DNA of 64,000 bases from an uncultured bacterium. GTDB lineage: Bacteria; Desulfobacterota_D; UBA1144. A model generated the notes under the pieces. It did not search any database. It had not been told where the DNA came from and saw only the letters and a program-made list of their open reading frames with translations. Shown in pieces: positions 12,481-20,357 of the stretch (the first letter of the stretch is position 1; the number at the start of each line of letters is the position of its first letter). The stretch lies in contig CAJWZP010000006.1 in NCBI GenBank assembly GCA_913050325.1, positions 35,864 to 99,863 on the forward strand, in the 5' to 3' direction. A program made the position numbers and the translations under genes.

Positions 12481-13260
12481 TTATAAAAGATCGGTCACGT
12501 TAAAAAAACCAGTTTTTTTCTTTAATAATTTCAAACCTAATTCTATTGCACCTTGAGCAAAAACAGATCTGTCATGGGCTTGATGAGTTATAGAAAGAGA
12601 TTCTTTTTCAGAATATGAAAATAAAGTATGTTCTCCTATAACATTTCCACCTCTTATAGAACTAATTCCTACCTCATCTTTTTTTCTTTTCATATTATTA
12701 GATAAGTTTCTAAATTTTATAAAGGATTTTAAATTCTTCTTTTTTAAACTTGCAAGATTCTCTGCAATTAAAAGAGCAGTACCACTAGGTGAATCGATTT
12801 TCTGAGAATGATGTTTTTCTAAAATCTCTAAATCTGTATTTTTAAAATACTTAAAATTATCTCTCATAATTTTAATTAACATATTAATTCCAATACTCAT
12901 ATTATAAGATTGTAAAATTGGAATTTTTTTACTTAATTTTTTTAATTCATTTAAATTTTTATTATTAAAACCTGTAGTTCCTATTACTATAGGAATTTTT
13001 AATTTTGCAGCAGCTCTAGTAATAGCCAATGAAGATTTAGGAGATGAAAAATCAATAATAAAATCAACTTCAAAGTTATTTTGAAATTTAGTAACCTGCA
13101 AATTTTTATATAATTCTGTTCCTATTAGTGGATGGTCGTCCCTTTCAATTGCATATTTTAAAATAATATTAGGAAAATTATTCATAAGCTCGTTAATAAT
13201 TGAATAGCCCATTCTCCCTAAACAGCCATTTATTAAGACACTCTTTTTGTTTTTACTCAT
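12481..13260 (-). CDS. dapB: 4-hydroxy-tetrahydrodipicolinate reductase
   Basis: A 259-residue NAD(P)H-dependent reductase of the diaminopimelate/lysine pathway. It has the N-terminal Rossmann motif NGCLGRMGYSI, the substrate-binding EKHHSQKIDSPSGTALL and the conserved INMLIKIM region. It is the first gene of the leftward operon ending at gyrB. Its start is divergent from yicC, with about 50 bases between them that should hold both promoters. Confidence 0.95.
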   Translation of the reverse strand: MSKNKKSVLINGCLGRMGYSIINELMNNFPNIILKYAIERDDHPLIGTELYKNLQVTKFQNNFEVDFIIDFSSPKSSLAITRAAAKLKIPIVIGTTGFNNKNLNELKKLSKKIPILQSYNMSIGINMLIKIMRDNFKYFKNTDLEILEKHHSQKIDSPSGTALLIAENLASLKKKNLKSFIKFRNLSNNMKRKKDEVGISSIRGGNVIGEHTLFSYSEKESLSITHQAHDRSVFAQGAIELGLKLLKKKTGFFNVTDLL

Positions 13261-13308
13261 AAATAAAGGATAATACTCGTAATAAATATTATTTCAAAGG
13301 TAACAAAA

Positions 13309-14160
13309 ATGCACAAAAGTATGACAGGATTTTCAAGTAAATATATTAAATATAAAAATGCAATTTTATCAGCACAAATCAAGTCGGAAAATAGTAAAAA
13401 TTTAGAAATTTTAATCATTAATGAATACAATGATTTTTCTTTAGATAACATGATAAAAAAAGAAATTGAAAAAAAATTTAATAGAGGAAAAATTAAAATA
13501 GCTTTCAATTTTGATTTTATTGATGAATCTAAAGAATTATTTGAATTTAAAAAATATATTAATGATTATAAAAATTTCTTATCACAGAAAAATATAAACC
13601 TAACAATCTCTCTCTCTGAACTTGAAAACTTATCAAAAAAACAAAAAAGAAATTCTCTGAAAAAACCATTTATTATAAAAAAAGTAATAAAATTAATGAA
13701 AGATTGTTCTATAGAGTTGGAAAACAAACAAATGGCAGAAGGAAAAATAATAATTTCTGCGGTTAATAAAAAAATAAATAAAATTGAAAGTCTAAAAAAT
13801 TTGTTTCATAAAAAATATGATTTATATTCTAAAAAGCTAGAAAGAAAATATTTAAAGGAGTTAAATAATCATATTGATAGTGGAACTATTAACAAAAAAG
13901 AAATAAGTGTTTTTATTGAAAAAATTGATATAGAAGAAGAAATTATTAGACTCGATTCTCATATTAAAATGATTAAAAAGATAATTTCCAAAAAATCTTC
14001 AAAAAACATTGGTCAAGTTTTAGACTTTTATATGCAAGAAATAAACAGAGAGGCAAATACTTTATCATCAAAAAGTAAAGATCCTACAATATCTAATAAA
14101 ACTATTGAAATTAAAACATTGGTTAATCAAATCAGAGAATTATCTGCGAATTTGAGTTAG
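13309..14160 (+). CDS. yicC: YicC-family endoribonuclease
   Basis: A 283-residue protein beginning MHKSMTGFS, the family hallmark, and ending with the conserved QEINREANTLSSKS and VNQIRELSANLS. YicC proteins are metal-dependent endoribonucleases linked to small-RNA turnover in E. coli. The middle is Lys-rich and more divergent than usual. The gene often sits next to gmk, which is not seen here. It overlaps rsmG tail to tail by 21 bases. Confidence 0.88.
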   Translation: MHKSMTGFSSKYIKYKNAILSAQIKSENSKNLEILIINEYNDFSLDNMIKKEIEKKFNRGKIKIAFNFDFIDESKELFEFKKYINDYKNFLSQKNINLTISLSELENLSKKQKRNSLKKPFIIKKVIKLMKDCSIELENKQMAEGKIIISAVNKKINKIESLKNLFHKKYDLYSKKLERKYLKELNNHIDSGTINKKEISVFIEKIDIEEEIIRLDSHIKMIKKIISKKSSKNIGQVLDFYMQEINREANTLSSKSKDPTISNKTIEIKTLVNQIRELSANLS

Positions 14161-14880
14161 CTTTTCAACTTTAAAATAAAAAATTCCTCTGTCTACTTTA
14201 TTATCATTCAATTTATACTTAATCAATTCATTAAAAATACTAAAATGTTGAATATTGAATATCTTTTTTAAAAATAATTCGCTAGGACATTCAAAACTAG
14301 GCCCAACAAGATACACAAAATCAATAAAATCTAAATTATTCAGTAATACAAATTTTTTTATATTTTTTAAAATATTTTTAATATCTTCTATGGCTCTACC
14401 GACTAATAGAATTTTTTCATTATTATTCAATTTTAATTCTTCTATTCTTGATTTACTCAAAACTAATTTTGATTCAAATTTTATTGAAATATGGGTTAAC
14501 AAATTCTTAATAAAATTAATTTTTTTATTATTTGAATCATTTATTAAATATTCTGTTTTAGATATTTCTTTTTTATGATTTGAATAAATTAGCCAGGGTA
14601 ATAGAGGAAATCCTGCACCAGAGCCATAGTCAATGATTAAATCATAATCTTTAAGTAAATTAATTCTTTTTTTATTTTCAAAGTAGTTCAGAGCAAAAAT
14701 TGAATCAATAAAATGTTTATTAATTAAATCTGTTTGAGAGACTATAGAAGTCAGATTATATTTTTTATTTTCTGACATTAAAAAATTTTGATATTCATTA
14801 ATATTTTTTATTAAATCACAATTAATCTCAAGATTATTAAGCCTTAGAGCAGATTTAAATTCATTATTAAAATTATTCAT
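14140..14880 (-). CDS. rsmG: 16S rRNA m7G527 methyltransferase RsmG
   Basis: A 246-residue SAM-dependent methyltransferase. N-terminal NEYQNFLMSENKKYNLTSI and the SAM motif IIDYGSGAGFPLLPWLI match RsmG (formerly GidB), which methylates N7 of G527 in 16S rRNA. It is slightly longer than the E. coli form (207). The usual neighbours mnmG and parA/parB are not present. The start lies one base from the stop of the upstream MFS gene on the same strand. Confidence 0.88.
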   Translation of the reverse strand: MNNFNNEFKSALRLNNLEINCDLIKNINEYQNFLMSENKKYNLTSIVSQTDLINKHFIDSIFALNYFENKKRINLLKDYDLIIDYGSGAGFPLLPWLIYSNHKKEISKTEYLINDSNNKKINFIKNLLTHISIKFESKLVLSKSRIEELKLNNNEKILLVGRAIEDIKNILKNIKKFVLLNNLDFIDFVYLVGPSFECPSELFLKKIFNIQHFSIFNELIKYKLNDNKVDRGIFYFKVEKLTQIRR

Positions 14881-14881
14881 T

Positions 14882-16015
14882 TTATTTTTCCTTCAAATAT
14901 AATAAGAATGTTCCTAAAAGAATAAAAATTGAAGCTATTTTAAATCCAATATTAAAATCATATATATGAATAATATATCCAAAAACGAATGTCATTAAAT
15001 GCACACCTAGACCAAAAGTTGCATTTAATGCTCCAAATAAACGTCCAGAATTACTTTGAGACTTGGGACCAACCAATAAATTTGATACAAAAGGATAAAT
15101 TAAAGCATATGTGGATGAAAAGATTATTGAAAAAATAATTATAAATAAAATACTGTCAATTAAAGACATAAAGAATATAGAAGTTGAGAAAAGAGCCAAC
15201 ATTAATAAAACCTTCTTAAAAAGATTTTTTTCGCTAAACAAGTCAGACAGAAAAAGCCTAAAAATAGTTACAGTAACGCTATATATTACAAAAAAAATAC
15301 CTGCTTTTAGATCTTTAGATTTTAAAAAAATAGCAATAAAATTCATTATTACTCCAAATCCAGTTGAAGATAAAAAATTAGTTATCAAAAGTTTCTTTGA
15401 ATTAGAATCATTTACAAGTTTGAAGAAGTCATTAAAGTTTATATTTTCTCTGGTCATATTAAGCTTTTCGCCATCATCCACTTGATATAAAATTATTAAA
15501 GCTAAAATCGAAAATATTGCAGAGAAAATGAAAAAATATAAATAACCAAAATTTATAATTATATATTCCCCAAAATATGGGCCAATAAAATAAGGAAAAA
15601 TTGTTGAGGAGTAATAAATTGAGAGACCCCTTTTTCGCTGGCTTTCTTCAAGATTGTCTGATGCAAGAGCTGATGAAGAATTAAAAAATATTGAAAAAGA
15701 TGCACCTTGAAAAATTCTTAAAATCATAAACACATAAAAAGATTCAGAGAATGCAAATAATAAAGATGTAGAAATCATTACGAACAATGCTATTATTCCT
15801 AGTAATTTCTTTCCATATTTATCTATTAAAGTTGATGTTATTGGGGTTAAAAATATAGATGATATGCCAAAAGAACCCATCAAAATACCAATTTCATATT
15901 TTTGAAAATCTAAATTATCAAGAAACAAGGGTAGGAGAAAAAAAGATGAGAAATTTATAAAGAAAAGACAATTGGCTAAAGTTGATAATAAAAATTTTCT
16001 ATTTAGATTAAACAT
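14882..16015 (-). CDS. MFS transporter
   Basis: A 377-residue inner-membrane carrier with about 12 hydrophobic helices. The MFS signature between TM2 and TM3 is seen as TSTLIDKYGKKLLG, and there is a long central loop (DDGEKLNMTREN). It belongs to the broad drug/metabolite efflux-like group, and the sequence does not indicate a substrate. It is followed on the same strand by rsmG, with one base between. Confidence 0.8.
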   Translation of the reverse strand: MFNLNRKFLLSTLANCLFFINFSSFFLLPLFLDNLDFQKYEIGILMGSFGISSIFLTPITSTLIDKYGKKLLGIIALFVMISTSLLFAFSESFYVFMILRIFQGASFSIFFNSSSALASDNLEESQRKRGLSIYYSSTIFPYFIGPYFGEYIIINFGYLYFFIFSAIFSILALIILYQVDDGEKLNMTRENINFNDFFKLVNDSNSKKLLITNFLSSTGFGVIMNFIAIFLKSKDLKAGIFFVIYSVTVTIFRLFLSDLFSEKNLFKKVLLMLALFSTSIFFMSLIDSILFIIIFSIIFSSTYALIYPFVSNLLVGPKSQSNSGRLFGALNATFGLGVHLMTFVFGYIIHIYDFNIGFKIASIFILLGTFLLYLKEK

Positions 16016-16045
16016 ATAAAGTATTTATAAAGTGTAAACTAACTT

Positions 16046-16073
16046 TTGACAAAAAGGGTCATCATGATATATT
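16046..16073 (+). promoter_or_regulatory. Sigma-70-type promoter for the tRNA-Lys/tRNA-Glu/csp unit
   Basis: A perfect -35 box TTGACA at 16046-16051 is followed after 16 bases by TATATT at 16068-16073. Transcription would start about 10 bases before tRNA-Lys. It is the strongest consensus promoter seen in the window and is placed where a stable-RNA promoter is expected. Confidence 0.7.
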
Positions 16074-16090
16074 CAACCCATTAAAAGTTA

Positions 16091-16163
16091 GGGCCGTTAG
16101 CTCAGTTGGTAGAGCAACTCCCTTTTAAGGAGTGGGTCGCAGGTTCGAATCCTGCACGGCTCA
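16091..16163 (+). tRNA. tRNA-Lys (anticodon TTT)
   Basis: A 73-base gene with a 7-bp acceptor stem (GGGCCGT with ACGGCTC, one G-T pair), a D arm GCTCAGTTGGTAGAGC, an anticodon loop CTTTTAA with anticodon TTT, and a T arm with GGTTCGAATCC. The CCA end is not encoded. It is seven bases upstream of tRNA-Glu. Confidence 0.97.
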
Positions 16164-16170
16164 TACTAGA

Positions 16171-16245
16171 GTCCCCATCGTCTAGTCTGGCCTAGGACGC
16201 CGGGTTTTCATCCCGGTAACAGGGGTTCGAATCCCCTTGGGGACG
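16171..16245 (+). tRNA. tRNA-Glu (anticodon TTC)
   Basis: A 75-base gene with acceptor stem GTCCCCA/TGGGGAC, an anticodon stem CCGGG/CCCGG around the loop TTTTCAT (anticodon TTC), and a T arm with GGTTCGAATCC. CCA is not encoded. The 3' end lies only five bases before the ribosome site of the cold-shock gene, so processing of the tRNA would create the mRNA's 5' end. Confidence 0.97.
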
Positions 16246-16263
16246 ATTTTAAAGGAGGGCAAT

Positions 16264-16467
16264 ATGCCAAACGGGAAAATAAAATGGTTCAATGCTAAGA
16301 AAGGTTATGGTTTCATTGAACCGGAAGATGGTAGCAAAGATGTCTTTGTTCACATCACAGCTCTTGAAGCAGCTGGAATTGATAACCTGAATGAGGGTGA
16401 TTCAGTTTCATTTGAAGTTGTTAGCGAAAGAGGAAAAGAAAAAGCAAGTGATTTAAAAACTTTATAG
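16264..16467 (+). CDS. cspA: Cold-shock domain protein
   Basis: A 67-residue single-domain cold-shock protein, an OB-fold RNA chaperone. It has RNP1 (KGYGFIEP) and RNP2 (DVFVHITAL). The ATG at 16264 is chosen because a strong AAAGGAGG site lies at 16251-16258; an upstream in-frame start would run into tRNA-Glu. It appears to be transcribed with the two tRNAs from the promoter at 16046 and ends at the terminator near 16500. Confidence 0.96.
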   Translation: MPNGKIKWFNAKKGYGFIEPEDGSKDVFVHITALEAAGIDNLNEGDSVSFEVVSERGKEKASDLKTL

Positions 16468-16498
16468 AATAAGTAATTTTCACAGTATTTTCATTTAT

Positions 16499-16530
16499 AA
16501 GAGGTCTTTTCGAGACCTCTTATTTTTTCT
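16499..16530 (+). terminator. Rho-independent terminator after cspA
   Basis: A 9-bp perfect stem AAGAGGTCT/AGACCTCTT with loop TTTCG, followed by a run of T residues at about 16523-16529. It lies about 30 bases after the cspA stop and closes the tRNA-tRNA-csp unit. It is the clearest intrinsic terminator in the window. Confidence 0.9.
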
Positions 16531-16563
16531 TGACTATTTTTATTTAATTACTACCTTTTAAAT

Positions 16564-16695
16564 ATGGCTAGAAAAGACAACACCAATTTAAAGAATCACA
16601 AGGTTATTTCTAAATATATTTATTCCAAAAAACTTGATAAAGCTTTTAAATATTTGGAGAAAATATCATATAATGATAAAAAGCTAAAGAACTAA
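16564..16695 (+). CDS. Small basic protein, hypothetical
   Basis: A possible 43-residue ORF between the cspA terminator and the MerR-type regulator. It is rich in lysine (about a quarter of residues) and begins MARKDNTN. The tail, KKLDKAFKYLEKISYNDKKLK, could form a charged helix. No clear ribosome site precedes it. Its stop overlaps the 3' end of the convergent regulator gene. I do not recognise a family; it could be a real small nucleic-acid-binding protein or a chance ORF. Confidence 0.4.
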   Translation: MARKDNTNLKNHKVISKYIYSKKLDKAFKYLEKISYNDKKLKN

Positions 16696-17636
16696 ATTTT
16701 TCTTAAAACATCCGTTCTAATATCTTCTAAAGCGTTAGGCAAGCTGAATAAATCATATATTTGATGAGAACCTATCTTTGAGCATGTTTTAGAATAAATG
16801 CTAGAACGTTTACCGTTTATTATTATTTCAAATTCACCGCCCAAACCATTTCTAATTCGTTCCAACTCTAAAGGAACCGTTGGATCATTTAGAGGAAATA
16901 AAATACTCATTATAACAGCGCTACAACTTGAATTTTTAGCTGCTTCGCAAATATCACGAGATGACAAATCTGTTCCTAGATAGACAGGGTTCCAACCAGT
17001 TGAAACTGCTAAACAAGCATTAACCAAGCAACCTAACTCAGCCTTTTGACCTTTTGGTGTTGCTACTAATACAAATGGATTATTAGGATTATAATTTTTA
17101 AATGATGATCTATAATTTTCTAAGTAATTTCTAATTACAGCATTTGCAAACCTTTCTTGTGACTTAGATATTTTATTATTTTTCCAAAGCCTACCGACAT
17201 GTTTAATAAAGGGAACCATAAATTTATGAATTACATATATTGCACCTAAATCTAAAGCTACATCATAAATAGCTTTTTCCATTTTACGCAAATTGTATTC
17301 ATTAAGAGCTTCAACACAACTATCAAAATAAGGTCTTGCAGAATTTGTTAATTGTTCTAATTCAGGATAAACAACGGAACTTTTAGTTGATTCCAATTCA
17401 TTAACTAGGCTTCTTAAATCTTCAACTTTATAATTACCAATTTCTTGCAATGTAAATCCTATTCTCTTTGCTTCAAGCATTAACTGCAATATTTCTAAAT
17501 CTTTATCAGTAAACCTTCTACTTCCTCTTTCGGATCGAGATATTTTTAGGATTGGGTATCTTTCTTCCCACTTTCTTATTTGGTCTGATGTCAAACCAGT
17601 AATCTTACTTACAATTCTAATTGGATACTCTTTCAT
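16692..17636 (-). CDS. MerR-family regulator with B12-binding-fold domain (LitR/CarH-like)
   Basis: A 314-residue protein with the CarH/LitR plan: an N-terminal MerR winged helix (residues 1-70, RIVSKITGLTSDQIRKWEERY), a four-helix bundle (about 95-175) and a Rossmann-like cobalamin-binding fold (about 187-300). CarH/LitR proteins use adenosylcobalamin to sense light and repress photo-protection genes. Here the key residues differ: the bundle motif W-x9-E-H reads W151-x9-E161-R162, and the cobalamin motif E-x-H-x-x-G reads Q197-K-A199-E-L-G202, so the axial histidine is alanine. It therefore probably works without B12. It is divergent from a sigma factor gene, and the shared 146-base region carries repeated TGTC motifs. 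Confidence 0.85.
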   Translation of the reverse strand: MKEYPIRIVSKITGLTSDQIRKWEERYPILKISRSERGSRRFTDKDLEILQLMLEAKRIGFTLQEIGNYKVEDLRSLVNELESTKSSVVYPELEQLTNSARPYFDSCVEALNEYNLRKMEKAIYDVALDLGAIYVIHKFMVPFIKHVGRLWKNNKISKSQERFANAVIRNYLENYRSSFKNYNPNNPFVLVATPKGQKAELGCLVNACLAVSTGWNPVYLGTDLSSRDICEAAKNSSCSAVIMSILFPLNDPTVPLELERIRNGLGGEFEIIINGKRSSIYSKTCSKIGSHQIYDLFSLPNALEDIRTDVLRKI

Positions 17637-17665
17637 ACAACCTTTCCTTATGTGTTTATACTATA

Positions 17666-17752
17666 ATGTCATATAAATGTCCAATGTCAATAGTAATTTG
17701 TCCAGAAAAAATAAAATTATTTTAAAAAAAAGCTGGACAAGATTATTGACAT
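17666..17752. promoter_or_regulatory. Cluster of six TGTC(A/C)A motifs, putative operator region
   Basis: Between the regulator and the sigma gene the motif (A/T)TGTC(A/C)A occurs at 17666-17671, 17677-17683, 17684-17690 and 17698-17704 on the plus strand, and at 17734-17740 and 17746-17752 on the minus strand. The last two plus-strand copies and the two minus-strand copies form a long imperfect inverted repeat around an A/T-rich centre. On the minus strand TTGACA (complement of 17684-17689) is followed by TTATAG or TATAGT at 18-19 bases, a MerR-type long spacer. Inferred to be binding sites of the divergent regulator. Confidence 0.55.
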
Positions 17753-17782
17753 AAGTTATCTTTAAAATGTGAGGTGATAAAT

Positions 17783-18775
17783 ATGAAAAATTTAAACTCC
17801 AATAGTAAAAAAAATAACTTCTTAAATGCTAAGAATAATTATGTTTACAACGAATCTTCAGGTCAAGAATATGAGACTGTAAAAGATTACTTTTCAAGGG
17901 CACTGGTCACACCTTTACTTACTGCTGTTGAAGAAAAAGAACTAGCATCAAAGATAAAAAATTGCAAAGATAAAATTATTTCTCTGCAGAAACAGCTTAA
18001 GAAAAATGAAAATAATAATAAATTGAACTCTTTTATAAAAGTTTTTGAACAAAAAAAATCTCAACTTATTCAAGCTTTCACAAAGGCAAATCTAAGATTG
18101 GTCGTTAGTATTGCCAAAAAGTATAATGGTAGAGGACTACCCTTACTAGATTTAATACAAGATGGTAATGTAGGTTTGATAAGAGCTGTTGAAAAATTTG
18201 ATCATACTAAAGGATTTAAGTTCTCTACATATGCTGCCTGGTGGATACATCAATCTATTACTAGAAGCATCATGGATCAATCAAGGACAATCAAAGTGCC
18301 AGTATACATTCTTGAAAAATCAGCAAAAGTATTCAAAGCTTTTAAGGAACTCGAAGACAAATTAAACAGAAAACCAGAATTTTTTGAAATTGCTGAAGAA
18401 GTAGGTTTACCAGAAGAAGCTGTAAAACAAATCTTAGAATCCGGTACTGATACCTTTTCACTTGATTCGCCAATCTCAAATGAAGAAAATGCAACTTTTG
18501 TTGATTTTCTTGAGGATGAAAACGATCGCCCTGATGATTTGAGTGGTAAAATAGCTTTATCTCAATCTATATCTACAGCACTTACCCAGCTTGACCAACG
18601 TGAAAAAGAGATAATAGAAATGCGTTTTGGTTTTAATGGCTCTAATACATATACTCTTGATCAAATTGGGAATAAATATAATTTAACTAGAGAGAGAATT
18701 AGGCAAATTGAAAAAAATGCACTAAAAAAAATTCAAAGACTTGAAGGAGATAAGCTAAAAAGCTTTATGAACTAG
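17783..18775 (+). CDS. Group-2 sigma-70 family factor (RpoD/RpoS-like)
   Basis: A 330-residue alternative sigma factor with regions 1.2 to 4. Region 1.2 is [19 protein letters not shown]. Region 2 is [11 protein letters not shown] through [17 protein letters not shown], with the -10-reading segment. Region 3 follows, and the region 4 helix-turn-helix is [20 protein letters not shown]. Region 1.1 is short and there is no large non-conserved insertion, so it is not the primary RpoD. The ATG at 17783 is chosen over the in-frame GTG at 17774 because GAGGTG at 17771-17776 is the ribosome site. Divergence from a LitR-like regulator recalls known light-response pairs. Confidence 0.88.
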   Translation: MKNLNSNSKKNNFLNAKNNYVYNESSGQEYETVKDYFSRALVTPLLTAVEEKELASKIKNCKDKIISLQKQLKKNENNNKLNSFIKVFEQKKSQLIQAFTKANLRLVVSIAKKYNGRGLPLLDLIQDGNVGLIRAVEKFDHTKGFKFSTYAAWWIHQSITRSIMDQSRTIKVPVYILEKSAKVFKAFKELEDKLNRKPEFFEIAEEVGLPEEAVKQILESGTDTFSLDSPISNEENATFVDFLEDENDRPDDLSGKIALSQSISTALTQLDQREKEIIEMRFGFNGSNTYTLDQIGNKYNLTRERIRQIEKNALKKIQRLEGDKLKSFMN

Positions 18776-18783
18776 GTGAGACT

Positions 18784-18933
18784 ATGACAATTTTATATAA
18801 TTCAAATTTTAAAAAACTTAATAACTTATTAAAGAAGAAAAAACCTGTGAAACGTAAGTTTAGCAAGAAAATTGCCTCCGAATCTGTTAATAATACTATT
18901 AATACGTCAACAAGAATGTTACTGATGTATTAA
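18784..18933 (+). CDS. Small basic ORF upstream of SRPBCC-SDR gene, hypothetical
   Basis: A 49-residue ORF starting eight bases after the sigma factor stop, with AGGTGAG just before the ATG. The protein has a basic stretch (KKKKPVKRKFSKK) and no recognised domain. Its stop lies seven bases before the next gene's ATG, which has no ribosome site of its own. Its 3' end also forms one arm of a 16-bp inverted repeat. It may be a true small protein or a leader peptide that opens that hairpin. Confidence 0.5.
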   Translation: MTILYNSNFKKLNNLLKKKKPVKRKFSKKIASESVNNTINTSTRMLLMY

Positions 18934-18942
18934 TAGTATTAT
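18890..18942 (+). repeat. Perfect 16-bp inverted repeat over a start codon
   Basis: Arms at 18890-18905 (ATAATACTATTAATAC) and 18927-18942 are exact reverse complements, with a 21-base loop. The right arm covers the stop codon of the small ORF and the first two bases of the SRPBCC-SDR start codon at 18941. There is no T-run, so it is not a terminator. It could be an RNA switch limiting initiation, a translational-coupling device, or a DNA operator. Confidence 0.75.
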
Positions 18943-20356
18943 GGGCAGTTTTTCATTTTCTAGCATTATAGATTCTTCTCTTTCAGAGACTTTTAATTGG
19001 CATGAGAAATTATTCTGTTTAGAAAGGCTCACTCCACCCTGGGAAAATATTGAAATTGTAGACAGAAACTATATAGATACTAATAACTTAATTAATGGTG
19101 GATCTCTATCATTAATTCATAATGTTTTTCCATTTATCAAATTAAAGTGGAAAATAAAACATTCAAATTATATTAAAGATGAGATTTTTAGAGATTACAT
19201 GGTTAAAGGCCCATTAAAAAAGTGGACTCATGATCATATATTCCAAAATGACAATAATCAAACAAAAGTAATAGATAAAATATCTTTCAATACTCATATA
19301 TTTGAAGATATATTAGATAAATGGATTGAAAAACAATTGGAAAGTACTTTTGAATATAGGCATAAAATTTTAAAACATGATTTATGTTCTATAAATCTTA
19401 AAAATCAAAATAAGGAATTTTATATTCTCATAACAGGTGGAAATGGATTGATTGGAAAGCACTTAATTCCTATGTTAAATTCGTTTGGATATAAAATAAT
19501 ACAACTCAAATATAATAAAAAAATAAAAAATTACAAATCAATCAATATAGAATTTAATGATTTTATCAAAATTGAATGGAACCCTTATTTAAATGAGGAT
19601 TTAGAATTACCAAAAGAAATATCCGATAAGATAAAATACGTAATAAATCTTTCTGGTGAAAATATTTTAGGCATTCCAACCAAAAAAAAGAAAGAGTTAA
19701 TTATGGAAAGTAGAAAAATATCTACAAATCGATTATTAAAAATTATAAAGAAAAATAAAATAAATTTACAATGTTGTATACATGCATCAGCTACTGGTTT
19801 TTATGGAAATGATTTAAATAATGAAATTATTGAGTCTTCAACAAAAGGAGATGGCTTCCTATCAGATACAACAAAAATTTGGGAAGACTTTCAAAATAAA
19901 TTTAATTCTATTAGCAATAGAGTTGTAAATCTCAGAATTGGGGCTGTTTTATCTAGAAAAGGTGGTTTTTTAAAATCTATGACTATGCCCTATAAAATGA
20001 GCTTGGGAATAAAAATAAAATCTGATAATTTTATCAGTCATATATCAATTGAAGATTTGTGTAGGTCAATTTGCTATATTTTAAAAGAAGAAAATTTAAA
20101 TGGACCTATAAATGCAGTTTGTCCTCAACCGGAAAAATTATCTAATATTTTCAATATATTGAGAAGAAAATATACATCAAATATAAATATTAATATTAAC
20201 AAGAGGTTTATAGAGAAAATTAGCCCAGAACTTAATAACGAACTATTATTTTCAAATCAGTATATAATTCCAAAGAAACTATTGGATAACGGTTTCCAAT
20301 TTTTAAATAATAATTTTAATGACTCAATAAATAGCATGTATCCTAAAGGTGGTTAG
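18941..20356 (+). CDS. SRPBCC domain fused to TIGR01777-type SDR epimerase
   Basis: A 471-residue fusion. Residues 1 to about 155 form an SRPBCC (START-like ligand-binding) domain with FNWHEKLFCLERLTPPWENI. From about residue 160 a TIGR01777-family extended SDR begins, with the NAD(P) motif ITGGNGLIGKHLIPML, the segment INLSGENILGIPTKKK, the HASATGFYGND active-site region and LRIGAVLSRKGGFL. The fusion occurs in many bacteria, often in light- or stress-responsive clusters with photolyases; its substrate is unknown. It lacks a ribosome site and its ATG lies in a hairpin. The stop is a single base before the next gene's ATG. Confidence 0.87.
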   Translation: MGSFSFSSIIDSSLSETFNWHEKLFCLERLTPPWENIEIVDRNYIDTNNLINGGSLSLIHNVFPFIKLKWKIKHSNYIKDEIFRDYMVKGPLKKWTHDHIFQNDNNQTKVIDKISFNTHIFEDILDKWIEKQLESTFEYRHKILKHDLCSINLKNQNKEFYILITGGNGLIGKHLIPMLNSFGYKIIQLKYNKKIKNYKSINIEFNDFIKIEWNPYLNEDLELPKEISDKIKYVINLSGENILGIPTKKKKELIMESRKISTNRLLKIIKKNKINLQCCIHASATGFYGNDLNNEIIESSTKGDGFLSDTTKIWEDFQNKFNSISNRVVNLRIGAVLSRKGGFLKSMTMPYKMSLGIKIKSDNFISHISIEDLCRSICYILKEENLNGPINAVCPQPEKLSNIFNILRRKYTSNINININKRFIEKISPELNNELLFSNQYIIPKKLLDNGFQFLNNNFNDSINSMYPKGG

Positions 20357-20357
20357 C

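Noticed and set aside
16692..17636. Calling the regulator a B12-dependent photoreceptor
   Set aside because: The architecture fits, but the axial histidine and neighbouring motif residues are replaced, so that function cannot be claimed.
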